Below, piece by piece: positions 26,571 to 34,899 of a DNA stretch of 64,000 nt (positions within the stretch are counted from its first letter, which is position 1; each line of letters begins with the position of its first letter). A model generated the notes under the pieces. The model saw only the letters and a program-made list of their open reading frames with translations. It had not been told where the DNA came from and searched no databases. The translations under genes and the position numbers were made by a program. Source of the DNA: Olsenella urininfantis (GTDB lineage: Bacteria; Actinomycetota; Coriobacteriia; Coriobacteriales; Atopobiaceae); contig NZ_LT732540.1 of the NCBI RefSeq assembly GCF_900155635.1, forward strand, positions 153,661 to 217,660, given 5' to 3'.

Positions 26571-27553
26571 GTCCTCTCATGAAGGGAGGCGTTGACGCGC
26601 GCGCCATCAAGGAGGGCATAGACAACATGCCCAGCGGTGTGGTGTTCGCGCGCATGAACGGCCTGGTCATATTGATGAACGCCTGCATGGACGAGCTCTG
26701 TCACCAGATTTTCGGCGCCCCCCTGCAGAACGCCCGACTCTTTTGGGAGGGGCTGTCGAAGGGGGACTTCCCGTCTGGCGCGCGCCTGTCCAAGGCCTAC
26801 ACGGACGATCTGATCGTAGAGCTGGGGTGGCGCTTCTGGCACTTCAGGAGGTCCCTCATTCCCTACCAGGGCAACGAGGCGGTAGAGATCCGTGCCCACG
26901 AGGTGACGGAGCTGCAGCTTCTCAACCAGGAGCTCGAGAAGAAGAACACGCTTCTGGAGAGGCGCGGGGAGGAGCTTCGCGCGTACGCCCGCGAGGTGGG
27001 GGCGCTTACCGTGGAGCGCGAGCTGCTTGACCGCAAGGCGGATGTCCACAACGAGCTGGGCAGGCTCCTTGCCGAGACCCGCGCCCATCTTCGTGCCGAG
27101 CATGTGGATGAGACTGCGTTGGAGGGGTTGTGGAAGCGCTGGCGCCTGAGCGCGGCCTTGGTGCTTCGCGGAGGTGCGCAGGAGATGCGCTGCGAGGGGC
27201 CGTGCCTCATGGAGCAGCTCCGCCAGACCGCCCGGTCTATAGGGGTTGAGCTCACGACTGAGGGAGACCTGCCCGAGCGTGGCAAGCCGGCGGAGCTCCT
27301 GCTGGCAGCGGGGTCGGAGGCGCTTGCCAACCTCATGCGCCATGCGGATGGCAACGAGCTGCGTATACGCTGCCAGCGGCTCTCGGGTGGGTGGTCGTGC
27401 GAGCTGACGAACAATGGCAAGGTGCCGTCAGGCCCCATCGTGGAGGGTGGGGGGCTGACGTCCCTGCGCGCAAAGCTGGAGGCGGCTGGTGGTTCCATGC
27501 GCGTGGAGAGCTGGCCCGTCTTCAAGCTGATGGTGCTCCTGCCGGCGGAATAG
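26567..27553 (+). CDS. Cytosolic sensor histidine kinase (DesK-like H-box)
   Basis: A 328-aa soluble protein with no membrane span. Residues about 12-110 look like a PAS-type input domain (GIDNMPSGVVFARMNG ... VEIRAHEVTELQ). A coiled coil follows (about 115-150). The H-box is RKADVHNELGRLLAETRAHL with candidate phospho-acceptor His161, in the HisKA_3 style. The ATPase part has an N-box-like EALANLMRHA and a terminal GGGLTSLRAKLEAAGGSM. It overlaps the membrane sensor gene upstream and is 13 bases before the response regulator. The three genes form a split two-component system: membrane sensor, soluble kinase and LuxR-type regulator. Confidence 0.75.
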   Translation: MSPLMKGGVDARAIKEGIDNMPSGVVFARMNGLVILMNACMDELCHQIFGAPLQNARLFWEGLSKGDFPSGARLSKAYTDDLIVELGWRFWHFRRSLIPYQGNEAVEIRAHEVTELQLLNQELEKKNTLLERRGEELRAYAREVGALTVERELLDRKADVHNELGRLLAETRAHLRAEHVDETALEGLWKRWRLSAALVLRGGAQEMRCEGPCLMEQLRQTARSIGVELTTEGDLPERGKPAELLLAAGSEALANLMRHADGNELRIRCQRLSGGWSCELTNNGKVPSGPIVEGGGLTSLRAKLEAAGGSMRVESWPVFKLMVLLPAE

Positions 27554-27566
27554 GAGGGTGGCTGAG

Positions 27567-28190
27567 ATGCACAGGGTGCTCATAGTCGAGGACGACCCCA
27601 TTGCGGCGCGTCTCTTTGAGCTGACCGTCCAGACGGCCGGGGACTTCGAGCTCTCCGGGATGCTTGCGAGCGCGGCCCTCGCCGAGGCATGGTGCCTGGG
27701 TCATGACGTGGATCTGGTTCTGATGGACGTGGTCACGGCCGGACACGCCAGCGGACTGGAGGCGGCGTCCAAGCTGAAGCACAGCATCCCTCGGCTCAAG
27801 GTGCTTGTCGTGACGTCCCAGCCCGAGGTTGACTTCATCGTGCGCGCGATTGCCGTGGGGGTGGACGGCTTCTGGTACAAGACCGCGACGGACGCAGAGC
27901 TGCTGGGCGTGATGCGCCGTGTCATGCAAGGAGAGCGGGTGTTTCCCGACTCGCCCCCGGAGGTTTCCCTGGGGGATGCCTTTGCGAGCGAGCTTACCCC
28001 GCTTGAGGTGCGGATACTGCGAGAGCTGACCACGGGTGCCACCAATGCCCAGATTGCCCGAAGGCTGCACCTCTCGGACCGCACCGTGGGCAACAACATC
28101 CAGAACATGCTGGGCAAGACGGGCTTTGCCACGCGGACGATGCTTGCGGTCGCTGCGGTTGATTCCGGCGCCGTCATCAGTGGGGTGTAG
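27567..28190 (+). CDS. LuxR/NarL-type response regulator
   Basis: A 207-aa protein. ATG at 27567 is 9 bases after GGAGG; the GTG at 27558 directly abuts that site and is unlikely. The receiver domain (1-125) has the acidic pair EDD at 8-10, phospho-acceptor Asp54 in LVLMDVVTAG and the conserved Lys in WYKTATDAE. The C-terminal GerE helix-turn-helix (about 140-200) carries LTPLEVRILRELTTGATNAQ and RRLHLSDRTVGNNIQNML. Its partner is the kinase immediately upstream. Target genes are not evident. Confidence 0.92.
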   Translation: MHRVLIVEDDPIAARLFELTVQTAGDFELSGMLASAALAEAWCLGHDVDLVLMDVVTAGHASGLEAASKLKHSIPRLKVLVVTSQPEVDFIVRAIAVGVDGFWYKTATDAELLGVMRRVMQGERVFPDSPPEVSLGDAFASELTPLEVRILRELTTGATNAQIARRLHLSDRTVGNNIQNMLGKTGFATRTMLAVAAVDSGAVISGV

Positions 28191-28208
28191 GGTGCTGGCG
28201 CTTGGGCG

Positions 28209-28429
28209 CTAGCCTTCGTGCTGGTCTAGGATGTCCCGCAGCCAGGAAAGGTAGCCCTCGTGCGTCATGAGGCCTGGTCGCTGGGTCGTTGCAACCAGGC
28301 CGCTTCCCTCGCTGTTCTCGGCCTCCTTCGTGCAAGGTACAACAAGTTCTCGCGAGAGGGACTTTTGCCTGGCGTTATATGGGCCTCTCTCGTTTTGTTG
28401 TCAATATGGGGCCGTATTTGACAACAAAA
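28209..28429 (-). other. Gene-poor stretch with a possible gene remnant and an inverted repeat
   Basis: The 398 bases from 28191 to 28588 hold no complete gene. On the minus strand an open frame ending at 28209 reads plausibly as a protein tail (EAENSEGSGLVATTQRPG, GYLSWLRDILDQHEG) but has no start or body, so it may be a relic. TTTTGTTGTCAA (28393-28404) and its exact complement (28418-28429) form a 12-bp inverted repeat with a 13-base spacer. The word TTGTTGTC recurs at about 28479. The region between the repeats and the transaldolase terminator shows nothing I can name. Confidence 0.4.
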
Positions 28430-28516
28430 CCTTGCCGTCGGCGCGTTTGCCCATTTGTCCGAGAGGCCCGCGCAGCTTGTTGTCAGCGCGCTGCCGCCGA
28501 GTCGCACCCGACGCAC

Positions 28517-28548
28517 AAAAACCGGGGCCCGCGTGCGGCGGACCCCGG
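28517..28548 (-). terminator. Terminator of the FSA-type aldolase gene
   Basis: On the minus strand an 11-bp stem with one mismatch (28538-28548 with 28522-28532) is followed by five T. It lies about 40 bases after the stop codon. Confidence 0.88.
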
Positions 28549-28588
28549 AGAGGGCACGGGTTGCGTTGTGACGGCTTGCTCGAGGAAC

Positions 28589-29257
28589 CTACGCCTCGAA
28601 TGCGGCTCTGCCGTAGCTCGCCTGCCAGTTGGCGGTGAACTCGTCCACGGCAATGCCGGTGCCAGGGTGGTCAACCATGGAGCGGATCACCTCGGGCGCC
28701 ACGGTGATGGAGGGGACGCCAGCCACCAGAAGGGCGTGCACCTGCTCGACGTTCTTGAACGAGGCGGCGCAGACCTTGGCGTCAAAGCCGTAGATCGCCA
28801 TGGTCTCGATGAGGTCAACAACCTGGCCGACGCCGTCGCCGTAGTTGCACATGCGGTTGAGGTAGGGGGCCAGGTAGTCAGCACCGGCCTTGGCTGCCCA
28901 GAAGGCCTGCTCGGGGGAGTAGATGCCCGTGGCAAGGACACCCAGGCCCTCCTCCTTGAGGGTGGCGATGGCCTTCAGGCCGGTGCGCGAGACGGGGACC
29001 TTCACGAACATGTTCCTCTCGCGCAGAGAGCAGATGCGACGTCCCTCCGCCAGGATGCCCTCGTAGTCGGTGGCAACCACCTGGGCAAAGAGCTTCTGGT
29101 CATCGGAGAGCAGCTCGGAGATCTGCCCCAGGACCTCCAACGGGTCCTTGCCCGACTTGGTGATGATGGTGGGGTTGGTGGTGACGCCGTCGATGGGCAG
29201 GAAGTCGCCCAGCTCCTTGATCGCCTCTACGTCCGCGCTGTCGATGAAGAACTCCAT
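28589..29257 (-). CDS. Fructose-6-phosphate aldolase-type transaldolase family enzyme
   Basis: A 222-aa TIM-barrel class I aldolase. The Schiff-base Lys is Lys86 in FVKVPVS. The segment APYLNR places Tyr132 where FSA has its catalytic Tyr and true transaldolases have Phe, so the aldolase reaction is favoured over dihydroxyacetone transfer. The opening MEFFIDSADVEAIKEL ... GVTTNPTI is typical. It lies 51 bases downstream of the glycyl radical enzyme gene on the same strand, with a terminator after it. In E. coli an FSA gene (fsaA/mipB) sits beside ybiW and ybiY, and the enzymes act in turn on 1,5-anhydroglucitol-6-phosphate and 1-deoxyfructose-6-phosphate; the same pairing is suggested here. 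Confidence 0.85.
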   Translation of the reverse strand: MEFFIDSADVEAIKELGDFLPIDGVTTNPTIITKSGKDPLEVLGQISELLSDDQKLFAQVVATDYEGILAEGRRICSLRERNMFVKVPVSRTGLKAIATLKEEGLGVLATGIYSPEQAFWAAKAGADYLAPYLNRMCNYGDGVGQVVDLIETMAIYGFDAKVCAASFKNVEQVHALLVAGVPSITVAPEVIRSMVDHPGTGIAVDEFTANWQASYGRAAFEA

Positions 29258-29308
29258 GCCTTCGACCTTTCTATCGTCCTCTGTGTGGCCCTAAAGATAC
29301 TGCAACGC

Positions 29309-31723
29309 CTAAATGGTCTGCTCCGTGCGTCCGATGATGTCGTCCTGCGTTGCCTTGGAGAGCGCGTTGAAGAAGGCGCTGTACCCGGCAACGCGCACGA
29401 TCAGGTCCTTGTGCTGCTCGGGGTGCTTCTGCGCGTCAACCAACGTGTCGCGCGAGACCACGTTGAACTGGACGTGGTAGCCATGCAGGCGGTTGAAGTA
29501 GGTCTTGAGCATCAGCTCGAGCTTCTGCCTGTTCTCCTCGCGCGAGAGCATCATGGGCGTGACCTTCTGGTTGAGCAGCACGCCGCCGGTGATCTTCTCG
29601 GTGGGGAGCTTGGTGATGGACTTGAAGACCGCCGTGGGACCCTGCTTGTCGCAGTTGTGCGCGGGGCTGCAGCCCTCGGCGAGAGGCTCGTGGGCATGAC
29701 GTCCGTCGGGCGTTGCCATGGTGCCCATGCCCTGGCCAACGTTCGCGCTGATGGAGCTGGTGCCGGCATAGCGGATTCCGCCGATGGGCCCGCGGTCGTG
29801 ACGGGTGGAGGGATAGTGCTCTATCTCCTGGATGTAGGGCTCGTAGCATTCCACGGCCAGCCGGTCCACGTAATCGATGTCGTTGCCGTATTTGGGGGCG
29901 CCCTCTATCAGCAGCTGCTGGACGCGCTGGCTCTCAGGTGACTGGAAGTCGTCGAGAAGCGCGTCCCAGAGCTGCTGCTGGGAGATTCTGCCCTCCTCGA
30001 AGACCAGCTTCTTGATGGCGGCGAGGCTGTCGGCCATGTTGGCGATGCCCACCTGCAGGCCGCTGATGAAGTCGTAGACGGCGCCACCCTCCTTGATGGT
30101 CTTGCCGCGGGCGATGCAGTCGTCGGTGAGGGCGGAGCAGAGCACGTCGGGCACGTCGCGCTCGGAGGCCTTGTCTATGAAGTTCTCCACGATCACGGAG
30201 TAGCGGGTCATCTCCCGGATGGTCTTGTCCCAGGCCTCCGTGAGCTCCTCGTAGCTCCCCATCTGGGTGAAGTGGCCGTAGTCCTTGGTGAAGCGACGAC
30301 CGCTGGTGAGGTCAACGCCGCCGTTCATGCAGCAGAGCAGGAGGCGGGGGAAGTTGAGGTAGCTCATGCCGGTGCAGCGGTAGCCCCACTTGCCGGGAAC
30401 GGCCGTCTCCACGCAGCCGATGGCAGAGTAGTTGTACGCGTCCTCCTCGGCAACTCCCCAGTTGATGAAGGAGGGGATGATGACCTCGTCGTTGTTGAGG
30501 GCGGGCATGCCAAAGCCCAGCCTCATGACCTCCACGCACTCGTCCAGGAAGCGCTTGTCGATGTTCGCGTGATAGCGCACGGTGAGGTTGGGCTGGGTGA
30601 GGCGGGTCTGCGCCACGGACTGGAGCACCAGGAAGGAGAGCTCGTTCACGGCGTCCTCGTGCCGGGCGTCCTGCCCGCCGATGGTGACGTTCTGGTACAT
30701 GGGGCTTCCGGCCGAGGAGAGCGTGTGCGACTGGCTGCGGATCTTCTGCACGGTGAGGGACTTGATCCAGAGGTTGCAGAGCAGCTCGAGGGCCTCGTCG
30801 CGGGTGATGGCGCCGGAGGCGATGTCCGCCTGGTAGTAGGGGAGCATGTACTGGTCGAAACGGCCGTAGGAGAGGGAGTGGCCGTTCGACTCGATCTGCA
30901 GCAGCACCTGCGAGAACCACACCGCCTGAACGGCCTCGCGGAAGGACCCTGCGGGCTCGAAGGGGACCTTCTCGCAGATGGCGGCCATGCGCTCGAGCTC
31001 CGCCTTGCGGGAGGCGTCTGCCTCCGTTGCCGCCAGCTCGAGGGCGAGCGTGGCGTAGCGCCTGGTCCAGCGGTGCACGGCCGCTATGACGACGAGGACG
31101 GAGCGGTAGAAGGCCAGCTGGTCAACGGCCTCGGGCCTTGTGAGGTCCAGGGCCTCCATGGCGGCGCGGGTGCGCTCCTCGTAGCCGCGCAGCCCCTCGC
31201 GCAGCATGCGGGCGTGGTTGATGGCCAGGTGCGCGTCGCCGGCGTTGAGCTTGCCCTCCATGCCAAAGACGCCTGTCTCCATGAAGACGGAGACCTCGTC
31301 CGGAAGGAGAGCCATGCCGCGGTCGCGCAGGGTGTTGTTCTCCCAGAAGGGGGCGATCTCTCGGATGCGGGCCTTGTCCTCGTCGGTGACGTAGAAGACG
31401 TCGCCGTCGCGCTTGTCGAACTTGTCAAGCTCGTCCAGGACGAAGCCCAGCGTGTACTCGGGGAAGACGGGGGCGTTGCAGTTCTTGGTTGCCTGGTTGC
31501 CCGCCAGCAGAGACTTGTCCTCTATGTATATGCTCATGTTGTCGAGGATGTGGGCCAGCGAGAGGGCGCGGCGCATCACGGGCGGGAGGTTGGTTGTCTT
31601 GCGATAAGACTCGGTGCAGAGGACGGCGCGCTCGGCATCCACGAAGGGCCTCTCGTCCAGGACCTCCTCACGGAACGCACGCATGCGCTTGGTCAGGGAA
31701 CCAAAGTGCTCGACATTCTCCAT
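29309..31723 (-). CDS. Glycyl radical enzyme of the PflD/YbiW type
   Basis: An 804-aa member of the pyruvate formate-lyase superfamily. The thiyl Cys is Cys437 in AIGCVETAVPGKWGYR and the radical Gly is Gly780 in RVAGYSAFF near the C-terminus. A single Cys in GCVE, rather than the adjacent Cys pair of true PFL, marks it as a dehydratase/lyase-type enzyme. The motif and the FSA-type aldolase next door point to 1,5-anhydroglucitol-6-phosphate lyase (YbiW-like). Glycerol or other diol dehydratase activity remains possible. AAGGAG precedes the ATG. The activase gene is divergent across a 108-base promoter region. As an oxygen-labile enzyme it implies an anaerobic lifestyle. Confidence 0.85.
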   Translation of the reverse strand: MENVEHFGSLTKRMRAFREEVLDERPFVDAERAVLCTESYRKTTNLPPVMRRALSLAHILDNMSIYIEDKSLLAGNQATKNCNAPVFPEYTLGFVLDELDKFDKRDGDVFYVTDEDKARIREIAPFWENNTLRDRGMALLPDEVSVFMETGVFGMEGKLNAGDAHLAINHARMLREGLRGYEERTRAAMEALDLTRPEAVDQLAFYRSVLVVIAAVHRWTRRYATLALELAATEADASRKAELERMAAICEKVPFEPAGSFREAVQAVWFSQVLLQIESNGHSLSYGRFDQYMLPYYQADIASGAITRDEALELLCNLWIKSLTVQKIRSQSHTLSSAGSPMYQNVTIGGQDARHEDAVNELSFLVLQSVAQTRLTQPNLTVRYHANIDKRFLDECVEVMRLGFGMPALNNDEVIIPSFINWGVAEEDAYNYSAIGCVETAVPGKWGYRCTGMSYLNFPRLLLCCMNGGVDLTSGRRFTKDYGHFTQMGSYEELTEAWDKTIREMTRYSVIVENFIDKASERDVPDVLCSALTDDCIARGKTIKEGGAVYDFISGLQVGIANMADSLAAIKKLVFEEGRISQQQLWDALLDDFQSPESQRVQQLLIEGAPKYGNDIDYVDRLAVECYEPYIQEIEHYPSTRHDRGPIGGIRYAGTSSISANVGQGMGTMATPDGRHAHEPLAEGCSPAHNCDKQGPTAVFKSITKLPTEKITGGVLLNQKVTPMMLSREENRQKLELMLKTYFNRLHGYHVQFNVVSRDTLVDAQKHPEQHKDLIVRVAGYSAFFNALSKATQDDIIGRTEQTI

Positions 31724-31736
31724 GGCGCTGCTCCTT

Positions 31737-31771
31737 TTTCGTAAAGAATGATTTATGCTTTCGTTCGTAAG
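31737..31771. promoter_or_regulatory. Divergent control region with TTTCG-type repeats
   Basis: TTTCGTAAAG (31737-31746) and TTTCGTTCGTAAG (31759-31771) lie between the divergent glycyl radical enzyme and activase genes. TTTCG words are typical of DeoR/GlpR-class operators and recur upstream of the DeoR gene (TTTCGTATGAAA, about 33675-33686, a near palindrome). They probably bind the DeoR protein encoded at 32892-33650. Confidence 0.5.
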
Positions 31772-31831
31772 TTAATGGTATCGCGCATATGATGGGTGTC
31801 AAGCAAAAGTGGGGCTTGAGGAGAGAATCAC

Positions 31832-32740
31832 ATGCAGTCTGCAACGATCTTCAACATACAGAAGTTCAGCCTGAACGACGGGCCCGGGATCAGGACCGTG
31901 GTCTTCCTCAAGGGCTGCCCGCTGCGCTGCTTCTGGTGCTCGAATCCCGAGAGCCAGCGCCGCGAGCCGGAGCTCGAGTGGAAGGCGTCTTCCTGCGTGG
32001 GCTGCGGTCGCTGCCTCGAGCTTTGCCCAGAGACCGGTGCCGTTGAGATTGCGGGCAAGCGACACGTGGACGTGCGCCGCCTAAGCGGCAGCAGCGCCCA
32101 GGCGCGCCGCGCGGTGGAGGAGTGCCCGACGCGCGCCCTCTCCCTGGTGGGCGAGACCAAGACCGTTGAGGAGGTGCTGGAGGTCTGCCTGCAGGACAAG
32201 CCCTTCTACGAGGACTCGGGCGGAGGTGTGACGCTCTCTGGCGGGGAGGCCCTGCTCTGGCCCGAGTTCGATCTGGAGCTCCTCGCGCGCCTGCGCGAGG
32301 AGGGCGTGGACAGCTGCATGGAGACAGAGGGCTTCGTTGCGGAGGGGACCTTCGTTGCGGTTGCCGAGCGGCTTGACCACCTGCTGATCGACATGAAGCA
32401 TTGGAGCGCGGCCGTGCATCGGGAGGGCACGGGTGGCACCAACGAGCTGCCGCTTGCCAACACGCGCCATGCCGTGGAGATGGGCAAGGACGTGCTGGTG
32501 CGCACCCCCGTGATACCTGGCTTCAACGATGGCGTCGATGACGCGCGGCGCATGGCGCAGCTTCTGCTTGGCCTGGGGCTTGACCGCGTGCAGCTGCTTC
32601 CCTTCCACAACTTCGGCGAGAGCAAGTACCAGCTTCTGGGCAGGGACTATCCGCTTGCCGGGCGCAAGGGGCTCTCGGCCGAGGGCCTTGCGGACTTTGC
32701 GCGGGCATATGAGGCCGAGGGCGTTCACGCGTTCTTCTAG
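31832..32740 (+). CDS. Glycyl-radical-enzyme activating protein (radical SAM)
   Basis: A 302-aa radical SAM enzyme that installs the glycyl radical on its partner. The SAM cluster motif is CPLRCFWC (CxxxCxxC) at about residues 30-37. A ferredoxin-like insert follows with CVGCGRCLELC, enough for one extra [4Fe-4S] cluster. A lone later Cys (EECPTRAL) suggests that the second auxiliary cluster of two-cluster relatives is incomplete. SGGGVTLSGGEALLWPEF is the GGE motif region. It is divergent from the radical enzyme across the shared TTTCG-repeat region. A clear partner assignment rests on this adjacency. Confidence 0.9.
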   Translation: MQSATIFNIQKFSLNDGPGIRTVVFLKGCPLRCFWCSNPESQRREPELEWKASSCVGCGRCLELCPETGAVEIAGKRHVDVRRLSGSSAQARRAVEECPTRALSLVGETKTVEEVLEVCLQDKPFYEDSGGGVTLSGGEALLWPEFDLELLARLREEGVDSCMETEGFVAEGTFVAVAERLDHLLIDMKHWSAAVHREGTGGTNELPLANTRHAVEMGKDVLVRTPVIPGFNDGVDDARRMAQLLLGLGLDRVQLLPFHNFGESKYQLLGRDYPLAGRKGLSAEGLADFARAYEAEGVHAFF

Positions 32741-32809
32741 CGCTTTCGCTCCGGCTGCCGCTTTTTCGGCTTGCGTTTGGTGGGGTGCCCTACAAGCGAG
32801 GCGTCTGCC

Positions 32810-32855
32810 GTAGAGCAAGGCTGCAAAGCACCAGTTGGCACAGGCCCTGCTCTAC
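32810..32855. repeat. TGCTCTAC-type palindromic element, copy 1
   Basis: GTAGAGCA (32810-32817) pairs with TGCTCTAC (32848-32855), with partial extension inward (AGGCTG, CAGGCC). A third half, AGCTCTCGCCCGTAGAGCT (32861-32879), is itself a short hairpin. It lies between the convergent activase and DeoR genes. The word recurs at 33799-33844. Confidence 0.5.
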
Positions 32856-32891
32856 ATGACAGCTCTCGCCCGTAGAGCTAGACGCGATCTG

Positions 32892-33650
32892 CTAGGCGAG
32901 AGTGACCTCGATGCCCATTGCGAGCACGCGCATCTGGTCGGCCATGCCCATTCCGGCATCGGTCACCAGTTGCAGGGGCTTCTCGCCAAAGCGCAGGGGG
33001 ATGGCCCCGTGATGGGCGAACTTCTCGGACTCCGTGAGAACCACCACCTTGCTGGCGGACTCGGACATCGTGCGAACCGCCTCCGCCCGCAGATGGTCCC
33101 CGTTGGTGAACCCCGTGCCATCCAGCCAGCCGTCAGCGCCGATGAAGAGCTGCTCGACGGCAAATTCCTGTGCGCAGAGGCGAACCAGGGGACCTACCGT
33201 CACCTGCGAGTCCCTTTGCAGGAGTCCGCCCAGGAGCACCGTCTCCACGTTGCTGCGCTGGCGAACGTCGTTGGCGATGAAGGCGCTGTTGGTCACGATG
33301 GTCACGCCTTGGCGACTGTCCGCAAGCTCGCGGGCGAGCAGTGCGCAGCAGCTGCCGCTCTCTATCATGATCGTGGCGTCATCTGGCACCAGACGGGCTG
33401 CCTGGCGTGCGATGCGCAGCTTCTTCTCGTAATGGTAGGCCAGGCGACCGCTGACGTCGTTTGGGTTGGCCAGCAGGGCGAAGCCGTGCTCGCGCAGGAC
33501 GAGTCCGCGCTTCTGCAGGGAGTCGAGGTCCTTGCGTACGGTCACGTTGGAGACGCCAAGCCGCTCGGAGAGCTCCGCTACCTCCAAGCGCCCCCCCGTG
33601 GTGAGTATCTCGAGTATCTTTCCATCGCGCTTAGACACGGCTGCTCCCAT
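32892..33650 (-). CDS. DeoR-family transcriptional regulator
   Basis: A 252-aa regulator from ATG 33650 (GTG at 33638, 5 bases after GGGAG, is an equally good start). The N-terminal winged helix reads RDGKILEILTTGGRLEVAEL and LGVSNVTVRKDLDSLQKRG. The C-terminal DeoRC sugar-phosphate sensor domain has GSCCALLARELADSRQGVTI and LFIGADGWLDGTGFTN. The family represses sugar-catabolic genes and releases DNA on binding a phosphorylated sugar. It lies next to the activase/glycyl-radical/aldolase set, and TTTCG-type repeats stand both in their promoter region and upstream of this gene. It is therefore the likely repressor of that set and of itself. Confidence 0.88.
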   Translation of the reverse strand: MGAAVSKRDGKILEILTTGGRLEVAELSERLGVSNVTVRKDLDSLQKRGLVLREHGFALLANPNDVSGRLAYHYEKKLRIARQAARLVPDDATIMIESGSCCALLARELADSRQGVTIVTNSAFIANDVRQRSNVETVLLGGLLQRDSQVTVGPLVRLCAQEFAVEQLFIGADGWLDGTGFTNGDHLRAEAVRTMSESASKVVVLTESEKFAHHGAIPLRFGEKPLQLVTDAGMGMADQMRVLAMGIEVTLA

Positions 33651-33798
33651 GAACGGTAATTCGCTCTCTGACGATTTCGTATGAAAGCAGTCTATAACCA
33701 ATCTTGTTTCGGTACGTGCGAGAAGCCCGCAGATGGTCGTGGGTCCACAAAAACGTGCCCGGCTTACGGACGAGCGGGGCCGCGCCAACTGGGATTTT

Positions 33799-33844
33799 GC
33801 AGTCCTGCTCTACAGCAGATGCTCCGTCTGTAGAGCAGGACTGC
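33799..33844. repeat. TGCTCTAC-type palindromic element, copy 2 (17-bp perfect arms)
   Basis: GCAGTCCTGCTCTACAG (33799-33815) and its exact complement (33828-33844) form a 17-bp stem with a 12-base loop. It lies downstream of pdxS on the minus strand, but no T-tract follows the stem in that direction, so a standard terminator is doubtful. It shares TGCTCTAC with 32810-32855. Confidence 0.65.
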
Positions 33845-33859
33845 TCCGCGTCGTTCGGT

Positions 33860-34753
33860 CTAGCGCTCAGCCATGATGAGGGCGATCTCGTCCTCATTGA
33901 TGCCAACCATGGCCTCGCCCAGGTCCTCGGACACCCGGGCGATGAGCTCGGCGTCCTCGTAGTGCCTCACGGCCTCGACGATGGCGGCCGCACGCTTGGC
34001 GGGGTTGCCGCTCTTGAAGATGCCCGAGCCGACGAACACGCCATCGGAGCCCAGCTGCATCATCAGGGCTGCGTCGGCCGGGGTGGCAACGCCGCCGGCG
34101 GCGAAGTTCACCACGGGGAGCCTGCCCGCCTCGTGCACCTCGCGCAGGAGCTCGGAGGGTACCTGCAGCTCCTTGGCCTTCTCGAAGAGCTCGTCCTCAC
34201 GCAGGCCCTGGACCAGGCGAATCTGCGCGTTCATCCTGCGCATGTGGCTGACGGCCTGGACCACGTCGCCCGTGCCCGCCTCGCCCTTGGTGCGAATCAT
34301 GGCCGCGCCCTCGGCGATGCGCCGCAGGGCCTCTCCCAGGTCGCGCGCGCCGCAGACGAAGGGTGCCGAGAACGCGGTCTTGTCGATGTGGTTCTCGTGG
34401 TCGGCGGGGGAGAGGACCTCGCTCTCGTCGACGCAGTCTATGCCGATGGCCTGGAGGAGCTGCGCCTCCACGAAGTGTCCTATGCGGCACTTGGCCATGA
34501 CGGGGATGCCAACGGCCTCCTGGATGCTGCGGATCATCCCGGGGTCGCTCATGCGGGACACGCCGCCGGCGGCGCGGATGTCTGCCGGGACGCGCTCCAG
34601 GGCCATGACGGCGCAGGCCCCGGCCTCCTGGGCGATGCGCGCCTGCTCGGGGGTGGTGACGTCCATGATGACGCCGCCCTTGAGCCCTGCGGCGAAGGCC
34701 CTGTTCGCCGCAGCCTGTCGCTTGAGCACCTCGATGCGCTCCTGGTCTGCCAT
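33860..34753 (-). CDS. pdxS: Pyridoxal 5'-phosphate synthase lyase subunit
   Basis: A 297-aa TIM-barrel synthase subunit that builds PLP from ribose 5-phosphate, glyceraldehyde 3-phosphate and ammonia. The opening [20 protein letters not shown], the catalytic Lys region [11 protein letters not shown], and [12 protein letters not shown] and [14 protein letters not shown] are near-invariant PdxS sequences. Length is normal. The glutaminase partner PdxT, usually the next gene, is not found anywhere in the window, so ammonia must be supplied by a distant pdxT or directly. The gene is divergent from a PdxR-like regulator across 146 bases. Confidence 0.96.
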   Translation of the reverse strand: MADQERIEVLKRQAAANRAFAAGLKGGVIMDVTTPEQARIAQEAGACAVMALERVPADIRAAGGVSRMSDPGMIRSIQEAVGIPVMAKCRIGHFVEAQLLQAIGIDCVDESEVLSPADHENHIDKTAFSAPFVCGARDLGEALRRIAEGAAMIRTKGEAGTGDVVQAVSHMRRMNAQIRLVQGLREDELFEKAKELQVPSELLREVHEAGRLPVVNFAAGGVATPADAALMMQLGSDGVFVGSGIFKSGNPAKRAAAIVEAVRHYEDAELIARVSEDLGEAMVGINEDEIALIMAER

Positions 34754-34870
34754 GCTTCTTTCCCTCCCGTTTGTCCGACGCCGCCTGGGCGTGCGGTCCG
34801 TCTCTTGGTGGAACTAGCCTATGCCCCATCTGATAATGTCCATATAATCAAATAGCAACTAATTGATAGA

Positions 34871-34899
34871 GTCAGAACAAGGTCAGAATAAGGTCAGAC
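34871..34899 (+). promoter_or_regulatory. Tandem direct repeats abutting the pdxR start (candidate PdxR site)
   Basis: GTCAGAACAAG, GTCAGAATAAG and GTCAGAC follow one another with an 11-base period, ending at the start codon of the MocR/PdxR gene. PdxR-class proteins bind tandem direct repeats in the pdxS-pdxR spacer, so this is a good candidate for autoregulation. The repeats overlap the only possible ribosome site (AAGG). Confidence 0.65.

Noticed and set aside
30272..31744. 490-codon plus-strand frame opposite the glycyl radical enzyme
   Set aside because: Anti-sense shadow; Val/Gly/Leu/His-rich composition typical of reverse reading of GC-rich codons.
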